Assembly (NCBI RefSeq): GCF_027105095.1
Contig: NZ_CP114278.1
Coordinates: forward strand, 1,860,001-1,924,000
Direction of reading: 5' to 3'
Source: Brevundimonas vesicularis
GTDB taxonomy: Bacteria; Pseudomonadota; Alphaproteobacteria; Caulobacterales; Caulobacteraceae
DNA: 64,000 nucleotides
Part shown: in pieces, positions 7,585 through 14,856 of the stretch
Layout of the letters: each line of letters opens with the position of its first letter
Numbering within the stretch: position 1 is the stretch's first letter
Notes under the pieces: model-generated
Told to the model about the DNA's origin: nothing
Database searches by the model: none
The model's input: the letters and a program-made list of their open reading frames with translations, nothing else
Program-made: the position numbers and the translations under genes

Positions 7585-8726
7585 GCTGTCCTCGTCACAT
7601 ATTTCGTCATCGGCCCGACCTTGGGGTCCTCACCCCGGAAATAGACGACGTCCTCCGGTCCGACATCGGCGAGGCCGTACACTTCGACCGTGGCGGTTTC
7701 GACCGAAGTCAGCGCCGGCGAGGCCGCGAAGGCTTCAAGCGCGGCGATCTCGGCGCCCGTCGCGCCGCCGACCCGCCAGGACTGCTCCAGCACGCCTACA
7801 CGCCTTCGCCCGCGTGCATCTTTGCCGGCGAGGACATCGTAGTTCCGGCGGGTCAGGACCAGATCCGGATAGGCGCGATGGGCGGCGTCGTCGAACACGG
7901 CAGCGCAACGCACCGCTTCCACCGCCTCTGGGGTCAGTCCGAGGTGGGTCAGTCGATCGAGATCGCCCCTGACGCACCTCAGTCGTGAACCGCCGTATAC
8001 CTCGCGTCCCCTGTGGTCCGTCGTTTCCCGTTGATCGCCAACGTAGCTGATGCGCAGTCCGCCGACCGACAGGGTTCCGACGCTGTAGGTTTCCACGCCG
8101 AGCAGGTTTTCCTCAAGGACGACGCCGAAGGCGGCGATTTGCGCCTCATCCTGCTCGGCGATGACGGCGGCGAGCGCTTCAGGCGTCTCGACGACTGTCT
8201 GTCCCAGCCCTGCCTTGGCCAGGACGTCCTTGACGCGGACAGGTCCCGTCTCGAGGAGGCGTCGACCGGCTTCGATCGCGTCGGCGACGGAGAAGGCGGT
8301 GTAGCCTTCCAGAGCCGCATCGCCCAGGCGGTCGGCCATGGTGTTGGACCAGCCGGGCGGGCAGGTCGCGGATCGATCAATCAGGCCGTGGGTGATCGCC
8401 TTGGTTGCGATGAAGCGGTGGGGGACGCGGCCGCCTAGTAAATTGCCTGAGGTGAAGACTGTGCGTGAGGTCATGTCTTCACCGATCAGGGTGTCGCGAG
8501 GCACCAGCAAGACGTCGGGTCCGACGTCCTCCGCATCTTCGACGACATCAACGACCGGGAGGCGCAGAAGGCGCGCCAGGCGAGCGACTAGCATCTCTCT
8601 GGACGCCTGATCGTGCAGATTGCCCGGGTTGTGCCCGTCCGGATCGAAGAGCGCGATGCCGGCGAGCGCGGCCGCATTGGTGAATGAAGGCATCGGGGCG
8701 ACGCCCAATGGATCGACGATGGTCAT
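7581..8726 (-). CDS. DUF3182 family protein
   Basis: I place the start at the ATG at 8726, with GGAGCG about 9 bases upstream, giving 381 residues; the frame is open to 8771. The protein matches the uncharacterised DUF3182 family, recognised by the segment LLGGRVPHRFIATKAITHGL and the PPGW motif that follows it, a glycine-rich PVRVKDVLAKAG(L)GQ region, and a late VFDDAAHRAYPD stretch. The layout recalls an ATP-grasp fold, but I cannot point to the full catalytic set. It is coupled to the hydrolase downstream, suggesting a joint unknown pathway. Confidence 0.75.
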   Translation of the reverse strand: MTIVDPLGVAPMPSFTNAAALAGIALFDPDGHNPGNLHDQASREMLVARLARLLRLPVVDVVEDAEDVGPDVLLVPRDTLIGEDMTSRTVFTSGNLLGGRVPHRFIATKAITHGLIDRSATCPPGWSNTMADRLGDAALEGYTAFSVADAIEAGRRLLETGPVRVKDVLAKAGLGQTVVETPEALAAVIAEQDEAQIAAFGVVLEENLLGVETYSVGTLSVGGLRISYVGDQRETTDHRGREVYGGSRLRCVRGDLDRLTHLGLTPEAVEAVRCAAVFDDAAHRAYPDLVLTRRNYDVLAGKDARGRRRVGVLEQSWRVGGATGAEIAALEAFAASPALTSVETATVEVYGLADVGPEDVVYFRGEDPKVGPMTKYVTRTA

Positions 8727-8953
8727 GATGGCGAGCGCTCCCTGCCAAGGGTCAACCCCAAGAGCGAGCAACGGTTCAGCACGCCAACCCTTCTTTTTGC
8801 GGGCCCCCGAAGTGTCGTCGCCGGGAAGACAGGCCGACGCCGGACGGGGCAGAAATCAGGATTGGAAACGTCCTATGCCTGCGCCGCTTTACCACTGTAG
8901 AGGTGCGTTTTCGCACAAAGGAACGGTGAGCCAGGGGGCGTCGTTGCCCATCC

Positions 8954-9235
8954 ATGAGCGACTTGACAGCCAATATCGTGGGTACAGCGGCGGCGGTCTG
9001 CTCGATCACGAGCTTTGCGCCCCAAGCCCTCAAGATCTGGAAAGAGCGCGACGCGTCTTCGGTCAGCCTCAGGACCTATTCGCTCACCGTCACCTGTTTC
9101 ATCCTCTGGGTTGTCTATGGCGTCATGACCCGAGCCTGGCCGGTGACTGTGTCGAACAGTTTTGCCCTGGTCATGGCGGCCTGCGTCCTGATCATGAAGT
9201 GGCGGTTTCGCGACGGCGATCCTGACGAGCATTAG
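8954..9235 (+). CDS. SemiSWEET-type sugar transporter
   Basis: A 93-residue protein with three hydrophobic helices (about 6-26, 37-57, 62-82). The first helix ends in the PQ-type motif FAPQALKIWKERDASSVS, diagnostic of the PQ-loop/SemiSWEET family; such proteins dimerise in the inner membrane and let sugars move down their gradient. It stands alone, with about 180 bases before it and 190 after, and converges on imuB. I see no regulatory site that I would name. Confidence 0.85.
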   Translation: MSDLTANIVGTAAAVCSITSFAPQALKIWKERDASSVSLRTYSLTVTCFILWVVYGVMTRAWPVTVSNSFALVMAACVLIMKWRFRDGDPDEH

Positions 9236-9427
9236 GTCGCATCGACCGGCTACCGCCTATCCCTCGCCTTGCCCGTGCTTGTCAGACGTGGCCTGGTCAA
9301 ACCGGTATTGCTGAGGAGAGCCATGCAAACGTGTTAGTTGTCCGATCAACAAGCGGCAGCAATGGACGATCGGTCAGCAATTTCTAGACAGCGCGGACCG
9401 CTCGAGATTGACCCCGGTCGAAAGGCG

Positions 9428-10945
9428 TCAGCCGAAGAGCCCGTGCAGCCACCAGCTGAGATCGCCGGTCTGAGGCTGTTCGCCATCGCCGCGTCGAAAG
9501 ACCCAGAAGCGGTGCCCAGCCTCGTCTTCAAGCTGGAAATAGTCGCGCACCGCATCGCGTTCGCCGTCGCGTCGCCACCATTCGCCGAAGATCCGCTCAG
9601 GACCGTCAGCGCGCCTGACACGATGGCGGACGCCGCTCCAACTGAAGGCGACCGGCGGCTGGTCGGGCAGGAGCGCGACGGCCTCTATGGCTTCGGGCTT
9701 AGCGAGCAGCCGTGAGGGGCGCGGCCAGCGACGCGTCCAGGTTTCCGGCACCGGCGGCGCGGTCGGCGGCAGTTTGCGGATTGAGCGTTCGGGCACGTCG
9801 CTCTGCGCGGGGGCCATCCGGTACAGGTTTTGCGGGCCGAGACGATTGGCGAGCAGATCAACAAGATCGCCGATGTCGGGCGTCGCCGGGCCGCACAGAT
9901 CACCGGAACTCGGCGACCAGTCCAGCGGCAGGACGACCGGCGCCGCCAGGACCATGGCCTCCACGCCGCGGCCAGGATCGATGGTTTCAATCTTGTCGCA
10001 GAGCAGACGGGTGAGCCGCGCGACATCACGGACGGGGCGCGCCAGTCCGACGCGGATGGCCTCGGTCCGGTTGTCGATCCGTTCAAACCGCAGGTCGAGC
10101 CGCGACGCGCCAAGCCCCTGAGCCTCGAGCGCCTCGCTCAGGGCTTCGACCAGTTTCAGCGTGTAGCGTGCCAGGGTCTCGGGCGCGCCGATCGGCTCGG
10201 CGAAGACCCGCCGGACCTGGATCAGTTCCGGAGCGTCGATCGGGGTGATCGGCTCCTGGGCGCGACCGTAGGCTTGATCCAGTCGGCGGATCAGTTCCGG
10301 CCCGAAGCGCAGGGCCAGAGGCGCGCGGGGCTTGGCCTCCAGTTCGCCTATGGCGTCGATCCCCAGACGTCCCAAGCCATCGACCATGTCGGCGGGCAGG
10401 CGCAAGGCGCGCAAGGGCAGGCGACGGATGGCAGGCCCCCCGCGCGCGACGACAATGGTTGGTTCGGCGAGGTTGCGGGCCAAGGCATGGGCGGCGCCCC
10501 ACGTGTCGGCGAGGGCGGCGAGGGCGCCCAGGCCGACAGCGGCGGTCTGGGCGATCAGATCCTCGAGCAGGCCCTCATCGCCGCCATAGCGGTGACCGGC
10601 CCCGGTGACGTCGAGCACCAGGCCGTCCGGCGGGTCGGCGGCCACGATCGGCGCATAGCGGCGCAGCGCCCAGAGGGCGAGTTGGTCCAGGGCGGCCGCG
10701 TCGCCTGCCGGATCGAAGGGATGGACGACAAGATCGGCGACCAGGGCCCGGGCTTGGGTCGCGGCCATGCCGGGATGCAGGCGATGGGCGCGGGCGGCGG
10801 GGTCGGCGGCCAACACCACGCGTTTGCGGCCTTGGCGCCCGACCAGGACCAAGGGCGTCTCAGGCGACGGCGCGTCGGGTCCAAGCCAGCGTCGCAGCCG
10901 ATCGGTCGGCCAGGTGGGGAGGTAGAGCGAGACGACCCGTCTCAT
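9428..10945 (-). CDS. imuB: ImuB, Y-family polymerase-like mutasome adaptor
   Basis: A 505-residue protein of the UmuC/DinB fold. The acidic metal-binding motif expected near the N-terminus is replaced (RVVSLYLPTWPTDR), and the second is reduced to GLVLDVTG, so it should not polymerise DNA. This is the known ImuB signature: an inactive polymerase that links DnaE2 and the beta clamp in translesion synthesis. Its 5' end overlaps the imuA 3' end by 86 bases, as one operon. The usual third gene, dnaE2, does not follow; the next gene is the SemiSWEET gene on the other strand. Confidence 0.88.
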   Translation of the reverse strand: MRRVVSLYLPTWPTDRLRRWLGPDAPSPETPLVLVGRQGRKRVVLAADPAARAHRLHPGMAATQARALVADLVVHPFDPAGDAAALDQLALWALRRYAPIVAADPPDGLVLDVTGAGHRYGGDEGLLEDLIAQTAAVGLGALAALADTWGAAHALARNLAEPTIVVARGGPAIRRLPLRALRLPADMVDGLGRLGIDAIGELEAKPRAPLALRFGPELIRRLDQAYGRAQEPITPIDAPELIQVRRVFAEPIGAPETLARYTLKLVEALSEALEAQGLGASRLDLRFERIDNRTEAIRVGLARPVRDVARLTRLLCDKIETIDPGRGVEAMVLAAPVVLPLDWSPSSGDLCGPATPDIGDLVDLLANRLGPQNLYRMAPAQSDVPERSIRKLPPTAPPVPETWTRRWPRPSRLLAKPEAIEAVALLPDQPPVAFSWSGVRHRVRRADGPERIFGEWWRRDGERDAVRDYFQLEDEAGHRFWVFRRGDGEQPQTGDLSWWLHGLFG

Positions 10946-11615
10946 CGCAGGCTTCCAGTTCGAAATCCGCGCAGGCTCCGGCGCGGCAGCGGATCAGTTC
11001 GACGAACCAGCGCGGGCGGCCGACGCCGGGCACGGGCAGGGGGGCGGAGGGCAGGGCGGTGACCCGCCAGCGGGTGGCGGCGGCAGTCGGTTGGCCGAAG
11101 TCCGCCGCCTCGGCCTGACGACGCCATCGTCGGACTGCCAGTCCGAGCGAGCCCGTGTCCTCGGCGACGAGCTGCAGGCGCCTCGACGCCATCATGGACA
11201 GGCGGGCGACTTCGCCGACGACCGCGCCGAAGCCGCCGTGACGCAGGCCGTCCTCGAAGGCGGCCAGCAATCCGGCCTCGTCCTCGGCCTCCACATAGAT
11301 GACTCGGTTCGAAGACAGCCCCGCCTGCTCCAGCGCCGGCGCGAACAGGTCCGGGCGGGTCACACACCAGAGCACCGGCCCCTGGGTGCGCGCTGCCACA
11401 CCGGCCGCAAACAAGGCGGCAACGGCCCCGTCGATGGCCCCGTCGCCGCCGCCAGTCACCTCATGCAGCGCGCCGAGCGCCAAGCCGCCGGCGGGCAGCC
11501 GGCGATCGAGCGCGGCCAGTCCAAACGGCAGCACGCCGCCAGGCGGACGTCGACCCGCCTCGATACGGGCGATCTCCGCGCGGAGCGCCTGGAAGGATGG
11601 GGAGGCGGCGGACAT
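10860..11615 (-). CDS. imuA: ImuA, RecA-like mutagenesis protein
   Basis: A 251-residue protein with the ImuA/SulA-RecA-like layout: LPFGLAALDRRLPAGGLALGALHEV (about 26-50), then a nucleotide-site region where a true Walker A lysine is absent, and the conserved tail DETGRLALPPHLADR. ImuA acts with ImuB and DnaE2 in error-prone bypass of DNA damage. The ATG at 11615 lies 30 bases from a perfect GTTC-N7-GTTC LexA box, so SOS control is expected. The C-terminal coding region overlaps imuB. Confidence 0.87.
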   Translation of the reverse strand: MSAASPSFQALRAEIARIEAGRRPPGGVLPFGLAALDRRLPAGGLALGALHEVTGGGDGAIDGAVAALFAAGVAARTQGPVLWCVTRPDLFAPALEQAGLSSNRVIYVEAEDEAGLLAAFEDGLRHGGFGAVVGEVARLSMMASRRLQLVAEDTGSLGLAVRRWRRQAEAADFGQPTAAATRWRVTALPSAPLPVPGVGRPRWFVELIRCRAGACADFELEACDETGRLALPPHLADRSAATLAWTRRAVA

Positions 11616-11644
11616 GTTCTCCTGAAACCGGATGCGAGCTGAAC

Positions 11645-11659
11645 GTTCCTTATTTGTTC
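11645..11659 (-). promoter_or_regulatory. LexA (SOS) box of imuAB
   Basis: GTTC at 11645-11648 and GTTC at 11656-11659 are separated by exactly seven bases, the direct-repeat LexA operator of alphaproteobacteria. It lies 30 bases upstream of the imuA start, where a promoter should be. The match is exact for all eight conserved bases. Confidence 0.88.
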
Positions 11660-11753
11660 TTATTCGAGCGTGTGAGAGTCAAGGCGGATCGCAACGGCGT
11701 TGTGGATCGCCCTGTGGGCGGCGCCATCCCGGGCGCGGCGCGTTAGCCCCACG

Positions 11754-12092
11754 ATGACGCAGCCCCTCCGATACCCCACCACCCCCGACGGCCGCTATTT
11801 CGTGGTTCGAGGCCGGCTGTGGCGGTGCTCCAATCCTGCTCTGTCGGCGGAGGCGAGGGACGAACTGGTGCATGATCTGATGTCGGCGCGCCGGGCGGTG
11901 CGGACGGCCTTGGCGGCTGAGGATACGGACGCTTTGGCCGCAGCGCGGCGCAGCGTCGACAAGGCCAAGGTGGGGTTGGGTGAGCGGGGCCCTGTGTGGT
12001 GGACCGACGGCTCGCCGGATCTCAATCGACACATGGCGCGAAACACTACCTATGCAGACTGGTTCGCCAGTCTGGGCGAGACGGCCGAATGA
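11754..12092 (+). CDS. Conserved hypothetical protein
   Basis: The start is set at the ATG at 11754, giving 112 residues, since the coding character begins there (PTTPDGRYFVVRGRLWRCSNP). The N-terminal strand-rich part is followed by a helix of small and basic residues (SARRAVRTALAAEDTDALAAARR) and a tryptophan-rich end (GPVWWTDGSPDLNRHM). It resembles a small protein often seen in alphaproteobacteria, with no known role. Its stop overlaps the DUF1810 gene's start (ATGA). Confidence 0.7.
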   Translation: MTQPLRYPTTPDGRYFVVRGRLWRCSNPALSAEARDELVHDLMSARRAVRTALAAEDTDALAAARRSVDKAKVGLGERGPVWWTDGSPDLNRHMARNTTYADWFASLGETAE

Positions 12093-12529
12093 CCACAGCA
12101 CTCGACCGTTTCGTCCTAGCTCAAGACCCCGTGATCGAAACGGCGATGGCCGAGCTCGCGGCGGGTCGCAAGACAAGCCACTGGATGTGGTTTGTCTTCC
12201 CCCAGGCCCGGTCGCTGGGACAGTCTTCGACAGCCGCCTTCTATGGCATTGGGTCGCTCAAGGAGGCCGAGGCCTACCTGGCTCATTCGGTTCTAGGGGA
12301 GCGGCTTGCCCGCGCCACCCGGACTGCGACCACGGCGCCGGCGGCGTCGGTGCATCAGCTGTTCGGATCGCCCGATGATCTCAAGTTCCGCTCATCGATG
12401 ACCCTGTTCGCCGCCGTGGCGGCCGATCCAACCGTGTTCGACGCGGCGCTCGCACGTTGGGGCCTTTCGCCTGATCCGTTGACCGCAGGCCTTGTGTCGA
12501 CCGCCAAGACGGGACCGGATCGTCTTTAA
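12089..12529 (+). CDS. DUF1810 family protein
   Basis: The start is the ATG at 12089, coupled to the gene before it, giving 146 residues. It has the DUF1810 hallmarks: LDRFVLAQDPVIETAMAELAAGRKTSHWMWFVFPQ (about 5-40), GLGxSxxAxFYGI-like SLGQSSTAAFYGI, and a C-terminal SPDDLKFRSSMTLFA segment. The family is cytoplasmic and its biochemical function is not established. An imperfect hairpin (12515-12540) spans its stop and the gap to the converging SRAP gene. Confidence 0.85.
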   Translation: MTTALDRFVLAQDPVIETAMAELAAGRKTSHWMWFVFPQARSLGQSSTAAFYGIGSLKEAEAYLAHSVLGERLARATRTATTAPAASVHQLFGSPDDLKFRSSMTLFAAVAADPTVFDAALARWGLSPDPLTAGLVSTAKTGPDRL

Positions 12530-12554
12530 ACAACGATCGGAGGCTTTACGCGGT

Positions 12555-13262
12555 TCAGGCGTCGATAACTGACAGAGCGCCGTCGGGCAGCGGGCGCTGA
12601 AGCGCCTTGGCCGTTTCCCACGGCGCCGTCATCCAGGCTTCGATCTCGTTGGGCTGCGTCAGGATCACTGGCATGGCCTTGGGGTGAACCGCGCCGACCT
12701 CGGCGTTAGGGTCGGTCGTCAGGAAGGCGAAAACGTCGATCGTCTCCATGCCGGTCTTGATCTTGCGCACGCTTGTGTGGGCCTGAACGTGAATGCCGGC
12801 GAAGAAGGCGAGCGGCTCGGGTTCGTCTACCGCGAGCTTGAACCAGACGGGTCGGTATTTTCCGGCCGCGTCCCGGCCCGGTTCGCTGAAGGCCGTGAAG
12901 GGGATCAGGCAGCGCGACGCCGGCGACAGATGTGGGCGCCAATGGCTCGAGTTGGTGTTGCGGACGTTGGTCGTGCCGCTGTCGGGTTCGAACTCCAGGA
13001 TTTTCTGGAAGTCGACCGCACCGCCTTTGGCGCGCAGCTTGTCGGCGCGCTTCGTCGCATTGTCAAAGATCATCTTCTTGGACGACGGCATGCCCCAGCG
13101 CGCGGATGCAAGGATGCACTCTGCGCCCGCCCAGCGCACGATCGGCGCCGGATAGTCGGGATAGATATCGCCCGGCGCGAGGTTACCGACGGTCGACCGC
13201 ATCGCGTTCGCCGCATCCATTATGGCTTGGGGGCCAGAGCGCTGGCGATACAGATTGCACAT
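12555..13262 (-). CDS. SOS response-associated peptidase (SRAP, YedK/HMCES-type)
   Basis: A 235-residue SRAP protein. Cys2 (MCNLY) is the catalytic residue that, after removal of Met1, forms a thiazolidine crosslink with abasic sites in single-stranded DNA. Other conserved parts are WGMP (about 76-79), NARxE-like FDNATKRADKL, CLIPFTAFSEPG (about 137-148) and a C-terminal HPKAMPVIL. It protects abasic sites during replication. The ATG overlaps by one base with the stop of the coiled-coil protein gene before it (TGATG). It lies 0.9 kb from the LexA-controlled imuAB, but I see no LexA box for this unit. Confidence 0.9.
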   Translation of the reverse strand: MCNLYRQRSGPQAIMDAANAMRSTVGNLAPGDIYPDYPAPIVRWAGAECILASARWGMPSSKKMIFDNATKRADKLRAKGGAVDFQKILEFEPDSGTTNVRNTNSSHWRPHLSPASRCLIPFTAFSEPGRDAAGKYRPVWFKLAVDEPEPLAFFAGIHVQAHTSVRKIKTGMETIDVFAFLTTDPNAEVGAVHPKAMPVILTQPNEIEAWMTAPWETAKALQRPLPDGALSVIDA

Positions 13263-13708
13263 CAGGCCCTAGCCTTTTTCAGATCGGCAGCGAGGGATTT
13301 ACGATCCGCCTCATAGGTCGCATCCGCCTCCTGACGCGCCTGGCTTAGCGCGGCCTGTTGTTCTTCGAAATCAGCCATTACCGCCCGATGACGTTCGTCC
13401 AGATCGGCCAGCGCCGCCTGAAGCTTTTCGATTTTGGCGGCCCTCGCCTTGGACGGTCCCTGAGGTCTCGCGGGTTTAGCCTTGCCAATCTTGCCGACAT
13501 CGATCGCGAGGCCGCGTTCGACGACCTCGCCAGGAGAGGCCAGCGCGGCCTCGAAATCCGGTCCGCCGGAAAGCTGGCTGGCCAGGCCGGTTGCGAACAG
13601 ATCCTGCTTTGAGCCCCAGGCCTCCAACGCCTTGGCTCGCGAGGTGGTGGCGACGGTGAAGGCATGGAAGCCGTCGGACCAGGTGAAGACCTTCAGCTTG
13701 GCCGCCAT
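13262..13708 (-). CDS. Hypothetical protein with basic linker and C-terminal coiled coil
   Basis: A 148-residue protein. The first 60 residues look globular (VFTWSDGFHAFTVATTSRAKALEAWGSKQDLF). A Lys/Pro/Ala-rich linker (about 75-90) follows and then a long heptad-rich helix (about 92-148). Similar alphaproteobacterial proteins have been named TolA-like only because of the helix; no signal peptide or membrane anchor is visible. Coupling to the SRAP gene by a one-base stop/start overlap is the best functional hint. Confidence 0.72.
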   Translation of the reverse strand: MAAKLKVFTWSDGFHAFTVATTSRAKALEAWGSKQDLFATGLASQLSGGPDFEAALASPGEVVERGLAIDVGKIGKAKPARPQGPSKARAAKIEKLQAALADLDERHRAVMADFEEQQAALSQARQEADATYEADRKSLAADLKKARA

Positions 13709-13709
13709 T

Positions 13710-14243
13710 TCAGTCGATCAGTCCGCGACGCTGCATGTCCATGATGATGGGATCGGTCAGCGAAGAGATGACCTCCATGTCAAAGGCGTCCTCAACTTCC
13801 GTCTCATCGGCAAATGAGCGTGGTTGGTTCTGCCGCAGTTCGGAAGTCGCCAAGATGACTGGACCACCTGCTGCCGGGCCAGATGCTCGATGCGTTGAAG
13901 GCGAACGCCTGCCCGTGATCTGATGAGGGTCTTGCGTGTCGCCATCAGGTAGTCCTCCCAACCGAACCCTGACACGCAGGTCGGCGAATGTGGAGTCGCG
14001 ACCGTGCATGGGACCAGTCTGAGTAAGCGCACGACTTGCACGGCACCAGATGGGTCTGCCGTCCCCGCACTCGCGACATTTGTTCCACCCATGGCCACGC
14101 TTGAAAATCTTCCATCGTTCATGAGCGCCTAAAGGCGAGTGAAGCCTAGCGTTCACACAAATCAAATCGTTGGCAAAACGATTCCGCCCCAAAGGGGCCG
14201 ATAGGAAAATCATCCTGTGATGGATGATGCACACATTACGCAC
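13710..14243 (-). pseudogene. Doubtful ORF or frameshifted remnant
   Basis: The frame is open for 177 codons, but only its last 50 or so (SELRQNQPRSFADETEVEDAF...) look like protein. A second frame has a better start at 13944 (GGAGG spaced from ATG; MATRKTLIRSR) but becomes unlikely after about 30 residues. Part of the upstream stretch has a CxxC pair (KCRECGDG), as in a zinc ribbon. The pattern suits one short gene broken by a frameshift, or no gene at all. Base composition at the 5' end (14100-14400) is AT-richer than its surroundings. Confidence 0.3.
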
Positions 14244-14296
14244 ACCTGCGTTGGGTATAAGTCACGGTATTTTAACATGAAAAACCGGGCGCAAAA

Positions 14297-14314
14297 TGGG
14301 TCATAAGTGACCCA
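14297..14314. promoter_or_regulatory. Perfect palindrome, candidate operator
   Basis: TGGGTCA-TAAG-TGACCCA is a perfect 7-bp inverted repeat with a 4-base spacer, in an AT-richer gap 82 bases before the ribbon-helix-helix gene. The position between a divergent ORF and a DNA-binding protein gene fits an autoregulatory operator. No terminator-like T run follows. Confidence 0.5.
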
Positions 14315-14395
14315 CAACATCGCTATGTCTATTTACCGCGTCTAATCAGTCATCTAAGTGGGTTGCCGACGATCCACCCCTACTGGAGAAAATCA

Positions 14396-14767
14396 GTGGT
14401 TACGCGACGCCCGCGCATACAAGCCTACATCGAATATGACGTTTACCGTCGGGCGGAAAATCAAGCCAAGCGGCTGGGAAAGACAATGAGCGAGCACGTG
14501 TCGGACGCGTTGGTCGCTTACTCACCTGACATGACGGAGTGGTCTGCCAAGCAGGCCGGCTATCAGACAATGATGATTTTGAGCCTCACCCTGGCGATGG
14601 CGAAAAGAACGATGAGCGAAAGCGACATTCGGCAGGCAAGAGAAGTTGCGGGCCAAGCTGCCGAGATCGTGTTCGGTCGGTTGGGAGAACGTCCATTCCA
14701 TCCCAGATCGGAAATCCCAGAAGATAATCGTATGGCGGCCCTTTTTGAGGCTTTCAGGTTTGACTGA
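14396..14767 (+). CDS. Ribbon-helix-helix-like DNA-binding protein
   Basis: I place the start at the GTG at 14396, with GGAG at 14385-14388 seven bases before it, giving 123 residues (a TTG at 14363 is less likely). The N-terminal 40 residues (RPRIQAYIEYDVYRRAENQAKRLGKTMSEHVSDAL) follow the RHH pattern of one strand and two helices, as in CopG/TraY-type proteins. A longer helical region (about 52-100) follows. No toxin or relaxase gene is next to it. It may belong to a plasmid- or phage-derived segment. Confidence 0.65.
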   Translation: MVTRRPRIQAYIEYDVYRRAENQAKRLGKTMSEHVSDALVAYSPDMTEWSAKQAGYQTMMILSLTLAMAKRTMSESDIRQAREVAGQAAEIVFGRLGERPFHPRSEIPEDNRMAALFEAFRFD

Positions 14768-14856
14768 CCTCGACGAAGCCCGACTGCTTCGCGAAAGGGC
14801 AGGGAGCCGCACCGAATAGCTGATCGGGCTGGCGTGTTCCGGCGGCGCATTCTCTT

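Noticed and set aside
12515..12540. Hairpin between DUF1810 and SRAP genes as a terminator
   Set aside because: The stem has an unpaired base and there is no T run; too weak to call.
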